A DNA stretch of 64,000 nt from Candidatus Poseidoniaceae archaeon (GCA_949372645.1 CASIAP010000006.1:1-64000); one strand, 5' to 3'. Counted from the stretch's first letter, positions 42,650-52,603 are shown. Program-made: numbers and translations. The notes: generated by a model from the letters alone, not told the origin.

Positions 42650-45304
42650 ATGACAAAAAGGGGAATGATGGACCAATTCATGGACATCAAAGATGAACAC
42701 CCCGATACCATTCTTTTCTTCCGAATGGGAGACTTCTATGAGTTGTTTCATGAAGACGCCGTGATCGGTTCTGAAGTCCTTGGGTTAGCATTGACTTCAC
42801 GTGATAAAAAGGCCGATAAACCAATTCAAATGGCGGGATTCCCTTGGCATGCACTTGAAGATAATCTACGAGTCATGCTCAAAGCTGGACACAAAGTTAC
42901 AGTTGCGGAACAAGAGCAAGAATTGAGAGAAGGGGCGAAGTTACTGGAACGTATCGTCACTAGAGTCTACACACCCGGGAGTCTGTATGAAGAATCGTTA
43001 CTTGGAACTGATGAACGTTCCCTGTTAGTATCAGTCACTCTTGGGAAATCTGCACTTGGAATTGGAATTGTCGATGCCTCAACAGGTCAAGCATGGGCGT
43101 CAAACTTGAAGGGTGAAGATCGATTTGCTCGTGCATTAGATGAAATCATGCGTTGGCGGCCTACTGAAATCGTTGTTTCACCTCAAGATGCAGAAGATAC
43201 TGCATTGTGCGCCCTCTTCTCACATCTCGACAACGTCCTCATTAGCCAGCACAGAGCCAGTGAAATCAAACGTAGAAAGAGGCTTGAAAAAGTACTCAAA
43301 GTGGCAGATTTAGGCCATCTGGATTTGGATGATTCACCACTTGCTTTAGCAGCAGCTGGCCTAGCTGCTGATTATCTTGCAACCATGCATATTGCTGATG
43401 AAATTCCTCTTCGTAATATCGAAGTCATTGATGAGGCTGGACATCTGGTGCTTGACCAAACCACTTTGAAGAATTTAGAATTAACTTCAACTCTTGCTGG
43501 TGAATTTGAAGGCAGCCTACTTTCAACAATGAATGCATGCCGAAGTTCAATGGGAAGAAGACTGTTGAAAACTTGGATTCTGCGACCACTTTGTAATCTA
43601 GAAGCAATCAGTGCTCGCCATGAAGCAGTTGGTTCACTCTCACGCTCTGCTCGACGACTTGAGGGGTTGCGAGAAGCACTGCGTGGGCTACGAGATATGG
43701 AACGATTGGCCACTCAACTTGCCTATAATCGTTCAAACGGTCGTGACTTGATTGCTGTTTGTGAGGCATTGGAACGAATGCCAGCAATCATCAATCTTTG
43801 CAACGAGACAGAAAACCCGCTCTTGGGGCACCTCTCGCATGAATTAGATGCCCTCACCGACCTGGCAGAAGATATTCGCCGAACACTGGTCGATGAACCA
43901 CCACTCAGTACTCGTGATGGTAAATTAATCCGCTCTGGTCTTCATTCAAATATTGATGAACTTCGGGAAACATCGGCATCAGGTCATACATGGTTCAGCA
44001 ATTTAGAATCAAAATTACGTACTGAATTAGAGATACCTTCTCTCAAGGTTCGAATGAATCGCCAAATTGGTTGGTTTATTGAAGTTACCAAATTAAATGA
44101 ATCGAAAGTCCCTGAAGAATGGCGAAGAAAGCAACAAATGACCAATGGTTCACGGTATGTCACTGAGGAATTATCACAAAGAGATGACCTCTTACTCACT
44201 GCAGATACAAAAGTCAAGGAATTAGAATACAGAGAATTTACCTCCCTTCGCGAGCGATGTCGCATTCATGCCCAATCATTGGCGAACATTGCTGGCCGAG
44301 TAGCTGCTATTGATGTGCTCCAATGTTTTGCCTCTATCGCTCGTTCCCGTTCCTGGACTCGACCTGAGTTAACCGACGGCCATCACCTCAAGGCAGAAGG
44401 TGCCCGACATCCAGCATTAGAAATGCAATCTGGATTTGTCCCCAACGATATTCAATTACAAAAGAAACGTAACTTCTTGTTAATTACCGGGCCAAATATG
44501 GGTGGTAAATCGACTTATCTTCGAACAACTGCCCTTTTGACAATTCTCGCCCAGACGGGTAGTTTTGTCCCTGCCAAGAAAGCAAGAATTGGGCTGGTCG
44601 ATCGAATATTTACTCGAGTTGGAGCAAGTGATGACCTACGACGAGGGCGCTCAACATTCATGATGGAAATGATTGAAGTCGCCCATATACTTCGAAGAGC
44701 AACTTCACAATCTCTCGTTTTACTCGATGAAATTGGGCGAGGGACTTCCACTTTTGATGGCTTATCCATCGCATGGTCGGTGACGGAAGACATCTGTAAG
44801 AGAATTGGGGCACGGACTTTATTCGCAACGCATTACCACCAATTGATTGGCCTGGAAGGTGAAGTTGAAGGATTGGTGAACGTCCATGTTCAAGTCGCTC
44901 AAGCAGATGGTGAACTTCGGTTCCTTCACACGGTTGCTGATGGACCGTGCGATGACTCATACGGTGTTCAAGTGGCTGCTTTGGCAGGTTTGCCACGCCC
45001 AGTTGTCGAACGCGCAAGTGACTTACTCGCTTTCCTTGAACAACAAGCGCATGGTGCCAAGGCTGGAGAGTCGGGAACACCATCTGCTCGAGCAGAAGGA
45101 CAATCCAGTTTAATGGGCTACTTCGCTGCAGCTGCACTGACACAGAGAAATGGAAACGCACAATCTGTTGCCCAGATCAGTTCCGAGGAGAAAGAAACTT
45201 TGGCTTATCTTTCAGAAATAGATGCCGATGAACTTTCACCCCGACAGGCTCATGAAGAGCTCTATAGACTAAAGAAACTCCTCGGAGGTACCCTCGATGT
45301 CTGA
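42650..45304 (+). CDS. mutS: DNA mismatch repair protein MutS
   Basis: Recognises base mismatches. From ATG 42650 (MTKRGMMDQFMDIK) the product has 884 residues, full length for MutS1. The mismatch-binding FFRMGDFYELF occurs near residues 23-33. The ATPase has GPNMGGKSTYLR (Walker A), then FTRVGASDDLRRGRSTFMMEM, LLDEIGRGTSTFDG (Walker B) and TLFATHYHQL. In-frame TTG 42644 is less likely. It overlaps mutL by eight bases. The pair is bacterial-type and absent from most archaea, so transfer is likely, as in haloarchaea and some others. Confidence 0.95.
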   Translation: MTKRGMMDQFMDIKDEHPDTILFFRMGDFYELFHEDAVIGSEVLGLALTSRDKKADKPIQMAGFPWHALEDNLRVMLKAGHKVTVAEQEQELREGAKLLERIVTRVYTPGSLYEESLLGTDERSLLVSVTLGKSALGIGIVDASTGQAWASNLKGEDRFARALDEIMRWRPTEIVVSPQDAEDTALCALFSHLDNVLISQHRASEIKRRKRLEKVLKVADLGHLDLDDSPLALAAAGLAADYLATMHIADEIPLRNIEVIDEAGHLVLDQTTLKNLELTSTLAGEFEGSLLSTMNACRSSMGRRLLKTWILRPLCNLEAISARHEAVGSLSRSARRLEGLREALRGLRDMERLATQLAYNRSNGRDLIAVCEALERMPAIINLCNETENPLLGHLSHELDALTDLAEDIRRTLVDEPPLSTRDGKLIRSGLHSNIDELRETSASGHTWFSNLESKLRTELEIPSLKVRMNRQIGWFIEVTKLNESKVPEEWRRKQQMTNGSRYVTEELSQRDDLLLTADTKVKELEYREFTSLRERCRIHAQSLANIAGRVAAIDVLQCFASIARSRSWTRPELTDGHHLKAEGARHPALEMQSGFVPNDIQLQKKRNFLLITGPNMGGKSTYLRTTALLTILAQTGSFVPAKKARIGLVDRIFTRVGASDDLRRGRSTFMMEMIEVAHILRRATSQSLVLLDEIGRGTSTFDGLSIAWSVTEDICKRIGARTLFATHYHQLIGLEGEVEGLVNVHVQVAQADGELRFLHTVADGPCDDSYGVQVAALAGLPRPVVERASDLLAFLEQQAHGAKAGESGTPSARAEGQSSLMGYFAAAALTQRNGNAQSVAQISSEEKETLAYLSEIDADELSPRQAHEELYRLKKLLGGTLDV

Positions 45305-47306
45305 ACCGAATCGGATACAACAGCTTGATGAAATTACCATTGGCCACATTGCGGCTGGAGAGGTCGTTGAACGCCCAGCACAAGTGGTCAAAGAATTGCT
45401 TGAAAATAGCCTTGATGCTGGTGCAAAACGCCTTATGATTACCGTTGAGCGTGGCGGTTTTGATATGATTCGTATTGAGGACGATGGAAGTGGAATCGAT
45501 GAACAAGATCTCCGTTTGGCATTAGATCGACATGCTACTTCAAAGTTACAAAAAGCCGAAGATTTGAATTCGATTCATACGCTCGGGTTTCGGGGCGAGG
45601 CTTTAGCGAGTATTGGTATGGTTTCGCACCTCTCTATTTCCAGCCGCCCCGAGGGCAAAGAGGGCAAATCAATCGCTATGATAAATGGACAAAAAGGTCC
45701 AGTAGAACCCTTTGGCATGCAGCTCGGTACCCGTGTTGATGTTGAACATTTATTCCGTAATACTCCTGCTCGTTTAGCATTTCAAAGACGCCCAGCTACT
45801 GAAAACGCTCGAATTGTGGATGTAGTCGTAGCTCATGCCATGGCCCACCAATTCACTGGATTCCGCCTGGTCATTGATGAGAGAGTTATGCTCGATATCC
45901 CACCGTCTGAATCAATGACAGACCGACTGTTTGACTTACTTGGAAGTCAAGTTGAATCAATGCTTGAAATCACATCACCTGAAAACGATGCTGAAGCCCC
46001 GGGTCAAGAACAGTGGAGTGGATGGATCAGCACACCAGATATTACCCGTGGCAAAGGTGATGATATTCACATTCTCATCAATGAGCGCCCGGTTGCTGCT
46101 GGGCCATTCCTCCAAGCCATACGCCGGGGATATCGTACTCGTTTGATGCAAGGAAGACATCCTATTGCCGTTCTTTCGCTGACTTTGCCACCTGAAGAGG
46201 TCGATGTGAACGTCCACCCAACCAAGCGTGAAGTACGTCTTCGGCATTCATGGCGCGTTTTGGAACGACTTGAACGAGCAATCGCACATACCCTTGAATC
46301 CGTTCCAACACAACCGGATGCTGCAGGTGGTATCCCTGGACTCCAAGGCCTTGGCATTCAGAAAGCAACTCCGATACAAGAACACCTTTCGACCATAGAA
46401 GCCCCTTCTGTCAATCCATTGGATGCTGCCGCAGGCTCACCTACTCTTGTGCTTCCAAATGAAACGAAATCCGAACGACCACCTGCGTGGGCGATAGCCG
46501 CTGGTGCGCAATTAAACCTTCATGGAAAAGAAGCTACTGAGCCTGAATCAACTGAAAAGAAACGACCTCAGTCTACCGCACCAGAAGCCCAAGAGACATT
46601 ACCTGGACTGGATGAGAAACCTACTTCACCAGCATTGTCACCTGCTGAACGGACGCTTCACCGTCATGCTGGTTGTGGCCACAGAACTTCTCCGAATGAA
46701 GAACAACCACTTACGGGTATCATCAATGAGTTGCCAGAAATGGAACCTCTCGCTCAATTTGCAGACTCATACATCTTGGTTCAAGCGGAAGGTGAATTAT
46801 TGTTAATTGACCAACATGCACTGCATGAACGTATTCGATACGAACGGTTGCGACACGATGCATCATTATGGGAGAGTCAAGCCAAACTGGAACCAATAAA
46901 ATTGGACCTTGATGCTCGTCAATCAGCACGAATGTCGGCAGCGGTCGGAACATTGAGTGAAGTTGGGTTTTCATTGCGTGAAAATGCGAATGGGTGGCTG
47001 ATTGATGCTGCACCCCATCTCCTAGAAGGAGAAGAAGTGGTTCCTTTCTTACTCGATTTACTGCAAGACACCGCTGAAGATGGAGCACCACTTGAAACGG
47101 TTGATCGACGCAAAGATCACCTTGCATTCCTCAACGCGTGCAGAGGTGCCGTCAAAGCAAATGAAAAGTTGACTTTGCCTGAAATGCGAAGATTAGTTGA
47201 TGATATGCGACGAATCACCAATCCCTGGGCTTGCGTTCATGGACGCCCAACCGCTTTGAGACTTCCATTGAATGCTCTGGACCATCACTTTGGCCGTCAT
47301 GGTTAG
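45297..47306 (+). CDS. mutL: DNA mismatch repair protein MutL, endonuclease type
   Basis: The 669-residue product has the GHKL ATPase (IAAGEVVERPAQVVKELLEN at 18-37, DDGSGI, TLGFRGEALASI) and a C-terminal dimer domain. DQHALHERIRYE at 505-516 fits the endonuclease motif DQHA-x2-E-x4-E. It also has the later ACRGAVKA and the CxHGRP-type end (ACVHGRPTALRL), the metal-site partners. MutL should therefore nick DNA, as in organisms without MutH. The linker at 345-470 is low complexity. The stop overlaps the convergent aroA stop by four bases. Confidence 0.95.
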   Translation: MSEPNRIQQLDEITIGHIAAGEVVERPAQVVKELLENSLDAGAKRLMITVERGGFDMIRIEDDGSGIDEQDLRLALDRHATSKLQKAEDLNSIHTLGFRGEALASIGMVSHLSISSRPEGKEGKSIAMINGQKGPVEPFGMQLGTRVDVEHLFRNTPARLAFQRRPATENARIVDVVVAHAMAHQFTGFRLVIDERVMLDIPPSESMTDRLFDLLGSQVESMLEITSPENDAEAPGQEQWSGWISTPDITRGKGDDIHILINERPVAAGPFLQAIRRGYRTRLMQGRHPIAVLSLTLPPEEVDVNVHPTKREVRLRHSWRVLERLERAIAHTLESVPTQPDAAGGIPGLQGLGIQKATPIQEHLSTIEAPSVNPLDAAAGSPTLVLPNETKSERPPAWAIAAGAQLNLHGKEATEPESTEKKRPQSTAPEAQETLPGLDEKPTSPALSPAERTLHRHAGCGHRTSPNEEQPLTGIINELPEMEPLAQFADSYILVQAEGELLLIDQHALHERIRYERLRHDASLWESQAKLEPIKLDLDARQSARMSAAVGTLSEVGFSLRENANGWLIDAAPHLLEGEEVVPFLLDLLQDTAEDGAPLETVDRRKDHLAFLNACRGAVKANEKLTLPEMRRLVDDMRRITNPWACVHGRPTALRLPLNALDHHFGRHG

Positions 47307-48736
47307 TCACGAAGTGATGGTGTTGTTGTCGCTTCGATTCCAACTCCTGCATCCAGTAAACGTTGTAAAAAACCTTCATCAGCCACATGGTGGAGTGTAT
47401 GGCCAATCACTTCACCACCGGTATTTGATGCAAGAAGAACTGCTGTCATGAATAAACGGTGGTCATCGAAGGTCGGCACCGGCTGTTTAGGACTGATTGG
47501 CTTTTGATTGCCTTCTACTTCAATTCCGTCATCGAATAATGTGGCTTTGATTCCGAAACAGCTCAGCAGTTCAACTGTTCGAGATAAGCGGTTACTCTCT
47601 TTATGAACTGCATGTGCTGCACCAGTGATTCGCCCTCCAGAACCGAGTGAAAGCAAGGCTGCAAGGGGTGGGAGAATATCGTTTGAATCAGTGACGTCAA
47701 GCGTTACTGGGAGGTTTGAGCTCATGCCTGAAAGAACATTACCAACCATCTTTATGCCGCATTCTATAGCGGATTCAACAAGTATTTCATGACCAATCGC
47801 TTGTTCATGTCCTGGCCAACCATGTAATTCTATTTCTGCTTCAAGGCAATGTGTAGCCAAGAAGGCAAATGAGGTCATTGAAGCATCCCCTGGTACGATA
47901 TAGCTTGACTCATGCGAGGGCATCCAAGGTGAAAGAACACATTGGGTTTCTTGAAATTCAACTTTTCCACCAGTGAGTTGAATCATTTCGGCCGTTAATT
48001 TCGAATGTCGGTTCGAGACACCTTTTCCGTGAAGTCTGAGTTCTACTTTCACTGGAAGTGATGCTGAGGCTAGCATCCATGAAGAAAGAGGTTGACTTGA
48101 ACGACTGATATCCAGATCGATACCCTGTTCGAGTTGCGCCTTTTTCCAAGGGCCACTGAGGATCACAGGTAAGCGTTCCTTTCCTTGGCCAATAGAGACC
48201 TCTACACCTGCTTGTTTGAGAGAATCCCATAGAGCTTCAGAGTCTCTCTGGCGTAATGAATGGTCGCCATCCAACATGACTGGGCCTTCCATCCTGGCAG
48301 CAATACCTGCCAAGAAACGTAGCGCAGTTCCTGAATTGGCAGCATTAAGAACACTGGCTGGTCGTTTGAAGCCCAGGGGACCAACACCCGTCAGAATCCA
48401 TCGTACCGAATCAGGATGTGGTCCAAGGTCCATTGGATTCTTTTGTTGGAGTAATTTACCATCCGAATCATAGTCTGCGAAATGGACACCCATTTGCGCT
48501 AAGCTGCAACGCATTGCCCGAACATCATCACCGGCATAAGCGACGTTTTCTAAGGTGATTTGTTGTTTAGTTTGAGAAAACAAAGCAAGAGCCCGAATCA
48601 AGTGACTCTTTGAAGGAGGTAATTGCCAATCAATGCGAGTTGAATTCGACCTTGGCGTGATTCGAAGGATTCGAAGGTCGTTGCGACGGTGATCTTTGCC
48701 AGATGAGGTCCAGCGCTTCACCCACCCTCTCGCCAT
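47303..48736 (-). CDS. aroA: 3-phosphoshikimate 1-carboxyvinyltransferase (EPSP synthase)
   Basis: Joins PEP and shikimate 3-phosphate in aromatic amino-acid synthesis. From ATG 48736 the product has 477 residues. Family segments are LPPSKSHLIRALAL, NSGTALRFLAGIAA, YIVPGDASMTSFAFLA, KESNRLSRTVELL and DDHRLFMTAVLLA. The usual LRxRP is changed to LRQRD, and SSQFLS is SSQPLS, so this is a divergent member. A basic N-terminal extension of about 35 residues is unexplained. The frame runs on to 48841 into the moaA region, which I reject. It is divergent from moaA over 74 bp. Confidence 0.88.
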   Translation of the reverse strand: MARGWVKRWTSSGKDHRRNDLRILRITPRSNSTRIDWQLPPSKSHLIRALALFSQTKQQITLENVAYAGDDVRAMRCSLAQMGVHFADYDSDGKLLQQKNPMDLGPHPDSVRWILTGVGPLGFKRPASVLNAANSGTALRFLAGIAARMEGPVMLDGDHSLRQRDSEALWDSLKQAGVEVSIGQGKERLPVILSGPWKKAQLEQGIDLDISRSSQPLSSWMLASASLPVKVELRLHGKGVSNRHSKLTAEMIQLTGGKVEFQETQCVLSPWMPSHESSYIVPGDASMTSFAFLATHCLEAEIELHGWPGHEQAIGHEILVESAIECGIKMVGNVLSGMSSNLPVTLDVTDSNDILPPLAALLSLGSGGRITGAAHAVHKESNRLSRTVELLSCFGIKATLFDDGIEVEGNQKPISPKQPVPTFDDHRLFMTAVLLASNTGGEVIGHTLHHVADEGFLQRLLDAGVGIEATTTPSLRD

Positions 48737-48779
48737 GACTGTCCCAAGCTCCGAGCACGCATCAACCCTTGCAACACAG

Positions 48780-48787
48780 AATAAAAA
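48780..48787 (+). promoter_or_regulatory. TATA-box candidate for moaA
   Basis: AATAAAAA lies 24-31 bases before ATG 48811. Transcription would then start at or next to the ATG, a leaderless mRNA, and this supports 48811 rather than 48769 as start. Confidence 0.4.
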
Positions 48788-48810
48788 GCCGAAGCCGTAT
48801 AGCCTGCACA

Positions 48811-49815
48811 ATGCAGTTACAGGATTCACTCGGTCGCCCACTTAGGGACCTGCGTATCTCCATCACAGATCGATGTAATTTCAGATGCACCTATTGTATG
48901 CCAAGAGAGAACTTTGGACCTGAGCATGTCTTTTTAGAAAAGGAAGAAATTTTGAGTTATGAAGAAATGGCAAGTGTGGTTGCATCGTTGATTCCTTTGG
49001 GGCTCGCTAAAGTAAGAATCACCGGTGGTGAACCTCTTTTGCGTAGAGATTTATCCGTTTTTATCGCCATGCTACGTGAACTTGATTCTGAACTGGACAT
49101 TGCATTAACTACCAACGCTGTACTCCTGGAGCGTCATGCTGAATCATTGTTCAAAAGTGGACTCAACCGGATTACTGTTAGCCTTGATGCCATCGATACA
49201 GATTTGTTTCAAGCCATTACTGACAGCAGAAATACCCCTGAAGAGATCTTTAGAGGAATTGAGACTGCACAGAAAATCGGGCTCCCCGTCAAAATCAATT
49301 GTGTTCTTAAGAAAGGAGTCAATGAGTCACAAATTATCCCTTTAACACAAGCTTGTATAGATCGTAAAATAACCGTTCGTTTCATTGAATTCATGGATGT
49401 TGGAACTACGAATAATTGGAACTTAGATTCCGTGATGAGTGGGGAAGAGGTGCGACAGGTATTGCGTGATCACTTTGGACCACTTGTTCCCAAGGCATCC
49501 GCTCACCCATCTGATGTTGCCCGCTTATGGAGCCTAGTCGATGGCTCGATGATTGGATTCATTGAATCGGTAACCAAGCCATTCTGTGGCGATTGCTCTC
49601 GAGCTCGGCTTTCTGCACATGGTTCTATCTACACATGCCTCTTTTCTGAACAAGGCTTTGACTTGCGAAGCATCCTTCGCTTTGGGGCAAATACAGAAGA
49701 TATTGCAACTGTTATACGAGATATTTGGACGCACAGAGGCGACCGATATTCTGAATTAAGAACTCAACTCAAAGAAACAAGACAGCCTGTAGAGATGTCA
49801 TTTATCGGCGGCTAA
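48811..49815 (+). CDS. moaA: GTP 3',8-cyclase MoaA
   Basis: Radical-SAM enzyme that starts molybdenum cofactor synthesis from GTP. The 334-residue product, from ATG 48811 (MQLQDSLGRPLRDLRISITDRC), has Cys22-x3-Cys26-x2-Cys29 for the SAM cluster and a second cluster at FCGDCSRARLS...TCLF (C-x2-C-x13-C). Conserved ITGGEPLLRRD follows the radical-SAM core. It ends with a GG-like pair (FIGG). The usual terminal GG is essential for activity. No other molybdopterin genes lie in the window. The in-frame start 48769 is rejected for lack of family match. Confidence 0.94.
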   Translation: MQLQDSLGRPLRDLRISITDRCNFRCTYCMPRENFGPEHVFLEKEEILSYEEMASVVASLIPLGLAKVRITGGEPLLRRDLSVFIAMLRELDSELDIALTTNAVLLERHAESLFKSGLNRITVSLDAIDTDLFQAITDSRNTPEEIFRGIETAQKIGLPVKINCVLKKGVNESQIIPLTQACIDRKITVRFIEFMDVGTTNNWNLDSVMSGEEVRQVLRDHFGPLVPKASAHPSDVARLWSLVDGSMIGFIESVTKPFCGDCSRARLSAHGSIYTCLFSEQGFDLRSILRFGANTEDIATVIRDIWTHRGDRYSELRTQLKETRQPVEMSFIGG

Positions 49816-50313
49816 CTATACTTCTATTGGTGGTAAAATTACATCGACCATCACGGAGTTGGTCGACAAATCGAGGAGTTGGAATCGCCAAGTGCCAGAA
49901 TTCGAACCCACGGCCATTGAATCAATAACAAAATAATCACCTTGGCTTACTGAATAGCCGGCATCACGATCATGAAACGACACATTGGCTCCAATAAGCC
50001 CATAGACGCCTGGATCACTGACATTACCAGTAATACGGCTGCCATCTTCAGGATTATCTGGAGAAAGGTCAAACTGAATCTTAGCTGGATCAATTGTTTG
50101 GTCCAAAGTTGTCAGACGAATCACGTGAAAACCGTTTGATAATCCACGAACACTGACGGACGCCTGAGCTGCTGGTTTCTCAGCTGTTGTAAGTGCCCCT
50201 TGCATCAAAACAAAGACCATGCTGGAAAGCACAACTGTAATTGCAAGCAACAAGACTGTAGCTATCACGGGGCTGACTGCCTCATTGTCAGACGACCTCC
50301 GCACGTTGCGCAT
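49816..50313 (-). CDS. Archaeal type IV pilin-like protein
   Basis: The 165-residue product has the class III signal of archaeal pilins: a basic start (MRNVRRSSDNEA), then VSPVIATVLLLAITVVLS, a hydrophobic helix that would be cut by a prepilin peptidase just before or within NEAVSP. The remaining part is beta-rich and outward. The pilin could be a substrate of the Tad-type ATPase at 56.3-58.9 kb, though these are not adjacent. Its stop abuts the moaA stop. An inverted repeat lies 26-43 bases before its start. Confidence 0.82.
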   Translation of the reverse strand: MRNVRRSSDNEAVSPVIATVLLLAITVVLSSMVFVLMQGALTTAEKPAAQASVSVRGLSNGFHVIRLTTLDQTIDPAKIQFDLSPDNPEDGSRITGNVSDPGVYGLIGANVSFHDRDAGYSVSQGDYFVIDSMAVGSNSGTWRFQLLDLSTNSVMVDVILPPIEV

Positions 50314-50338
50314 GGAACCACTGTAGTAACGATAGGAC

Positions 50339-50356
50339 TTGAAACAACCGTTTCAA
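50339..50356. repeat. Inverted repeat upstream of the pilin gene
   Basis: TTGAAAC, spacer AACC, GTTTCAA: a perfect seven-base inverted repeat, 26-43 bases before the pilin start. No T-run follows in the GGR direction, so an operator in the pilin promoter is the more likely reading. Confidence 0.4.
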
Positions 50357-50387
50357 AAGAAGGGAGGGACACCTTTTTTGTGAACGT

Positions 50388-51545
50388 TTAGAAAAGCCAC
50401 ATTGGTTTATCGCATTCCATTGCCCGTTTGATTCCACCAATTGGCCCAAGGATTCTCAATAATGATTCTGTAACCAAGTCTCCTTTGAAGAACGCATAGC
50501 CCATATTCTTCGAACGAAGAGAATTCTTCAATGCCCTCCCCATAGAGGAGCGAACTCGAGTTTCATACATTGTCAAGGGCGTTCCATCTCGAAGATTATC
50601 AAGAATCGCTTCGGCTGCAAAACATCCAGAAATTATGGCTTGAGAAATGCCGCCACCGTTACTCGGCATGACCAGGCCAGCCGCATCACCGACGGCCAGT
50701 GTAGTACCATCGACCATGGTTTTCACTGGACCACCCATTGGAATCCAACCACCACCCCAAGAAAGTATCTCAAAATCGAGAGAAGCACAAAATTCAGTCA
50801 AATGGTCTTTCAAATTGCCTTCCAAATAGCCTGCACGTACCCCGAGACCAACGTTTGCTGTATCAGGCCCCTTTGGAATAATCCATGCATAACCCGAAGG
50901 CGCTACTGAACCCAAAAAAACATCAAAGGTTTCAGGAACTTTACCCTGGACTTGGGCATAAACGGTTGGAACTTGGTCTTGTGGTCTATAGCGCTTATCT
51001 GTACCGTGTCGCAAACGAGCAACATGTGCCAGTGAGCCACTTGCATCAATCAAATAGTCGAATGAATAACGACCATGCGTTGTAATCAAAAGATCTCTAT
51101 CTAGTTTCGTTTGATGTTGAATACGTGTCATCGCTTCACCCGTATGGACCTCTACACCAGCATGAATTGCCTTATCACAAAGGAACCCATCAAAGTGTAA
51201 ACGATGACCTGCGAAAGCATCTAACTCGAAATGGTACGACTTCCCTGAAGGAAGAAAGACACGCATATTATCGAGATCATGAAGTCGCAAGCGATCAGGA
51301 AATTCAAAATAATCTTTCAACCATTGATGGTCACCAAGGCCTGAAAAAGTTCCAATGACCTCGCCCCAATTTGGAATGCATTCACCACACTGTGCTGGGT
51401 TGCCAACAATCTCTCGCCGTTCTAAAATCAAAACATCGATGTTATCTTCAGCAAGTCTTTGCGCACACGCAGAGCCTGCAGGACCTGCTCCAATAACAAT
51501 AACTTGACGATGTTCGACTTTTTTGCGAGCCATAGAATCCCTCAC
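50388..51545 (-). CDS. Geranylgeranyl reductase family protein
   Basis: FAD-dependent reduction of prenyl double bonds, probably saturating archaeol chains. The 385-residue protein starts with a Rossmann FAD site (VIVIGAGPAGSACAQRLAEDN), then CGECIPNW, SGYAWIIPKGPDTANVGLGVRAG, and AVGDAAGLVMPSNGGGI. These are the family marks. The GTG at 51545 overlaps the idsA stop (GTGA), which favours it as a coupled start; ATG 51533 is an alternative. Direct pairing with a GGPP synthase supports a lipid role. Confidence 0.85.
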   Translation of the reverse strand: MRDSMARKKVEHRQVIVIGAGPAGSACAQRLAEDNIDVLILERREIVGNPAQCGECIPNWGEVIGTFSGLGDHQWLKDYFEFPDRLRLHDLDNMRVFLPSGKSYHFELDAFAGHRLHFDGFLCDKAIHAGVEVHTGEAMTRIQHQTKLDRDLLITTHGRYSFDYLIDASGSLAHVARLRHGTDKRYRPQDQVPTVYAQVQGKVPETFDVFLGSVAPSGYAWIIPKGPDTANVGLGVRAGYLEGNLKDHLTEFCASLDFEILSWGGGWIPMGGPVKTMVDGTTLAVGDAAGLVMPSNGGGISQAIISGCFAAEAILDNLRDGTPLTMYETRVRSSMGRALKNSLRSKNMGYAFFKGDLVTESLLRILGPIGGIKRAMECDKPMWLF

Positions 51546-52525
51546 GCATGTCGGAGCATGACATAATCTGTGACATGCAGCATTAATGCCTTAGCATCAC
51601 TTTGTGGAAAAATATCGAGTGCTGCTATTGCCCGTTCCAAATGAGTTCGCACTAATATTTCTGCATAATGCAAACTGTCTGAATGGTTAAGCAGTGCCAT
51701 CAATTCATCGAAACAATCATCGGTGAAGTTTTCAATAATGTGTGCTAATCGCTGACGTTCTTTGCCGTGAGAGAGTGTTAAGGCATGAATCAATGGGAGT
51801 GTCATTTTCCCTTCGATAACGTCCGCACCTCTCGGTTTACCCATTCGTTCATCGCCCCTCAAGTCGAGTAAATCATCAACTAACTGGAAGGCAATTCCAA
51901 GTTCCATCCCAAAACGTTTGAGAGAAGAGGCTTGGAGTTCCGAAAGTCCAGCTACCAAACCCGCTGCATGACATCCAGCAGCAAAGGGGCCTGCGGTTTT
52001 ACCTCGAACAATATTGAGATAATCTTCTGGAGAAGTTGTAAGGTCGAGAACGTGGTCGAGTTGTTCGAATTCGGCAACGGCAAGTTCTGCACAATACTGA
52101 GCCAGAATACGAACAATAACTTCGTCATATCGGCCGCCAAGCGCGAAACCTTGGGAAAACAACCAATCTCCGGCAATAACAGCCTTCGGAAGTCCGACAC
52201 GTGAATGAATGGTTTCGATTCCTCGACGATGTGAGGCTTCATCATTGATATCATCATGCACAAGGGTTGCTGTATGAATCATTTCCGAAGCGAGTGCAAG
52301 TGGCATAATTTCCTCAATATCGGATCCTCCAGCAATTTCGTGGGCGAGTAGAATCAACAATGGGCGAAGGCGTTTACCGCCAGCAAGGAGTACTGAACCG
52401 CAGAGTTCTGCAACTTGCCCGGAACCGTTCTTGATCTCGTTTTCAATCAACGCCTCAAGCTCGGCATCGACCAAAAGCCTCATTGTTTCGAGGCGGTCAC
52501 TGGCTTCCAACTCAATACTCGCCAC
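51542..52525 (-). CDS. idsA: Polyprenyl (geranylgeranyl) diphosphate synthase
   Basis: Lengthens DMAPP with IPP units to give GGPP for archaeal lipids. The 327-residue product has the first Asp-rich motif DDIND at 91-95 (LVHDDINDEASHRRG), the second FQLVDDLLD near 215, and LLAGGKRLRPLLILL near 47-61. Chain length cannot be fixed from sequence alone; residues before the first motif would decide it. Upstream is the divergent HemC-like gene. Confidence 0.93.
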   Translation of the reverse strand: MASIELEASDRLETMRLLVDAELEALIENEIKNGSGQVAELCGSVLLAGGKRLRPLLILLAHEIAGGSDIEEIMPLALASEMIHTATLVHDDINDEASHRRGIETIHSRVGLPKAVIAGDWLFSQGFALGGRYDEVIVRILAQYCAELAVAEFEQLDHVLDLTTSPEDYLNIVRGKTAGPFAAGCHAAGLVAGLSELQASSLKRFGMELGIAFQLVDDLLDLRGDERMGKPRGADVIEGKMTLPLIHALTLSHGKERQRLAHIIENFTDDCFDELMALLNHSDSLHYAEILVRTHLERAIAALDIFPQSDAKALMLHVTDYVMLRHA

Positions 52526-52603
52526 GACTCTCCTACAGGGGTGTCCTTCTTAACCCGTAGTCTCCGGCCTTGTAATGTGAGGATTCATCCTCGCCGAGGT
52601 GAT

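Noticed and set aside
52415-52603. Upstream extension of the HemC-like frame
   Set aside because: It overlaps the start of idsA antisense and shows no family match; GAGGT precedes 52604.
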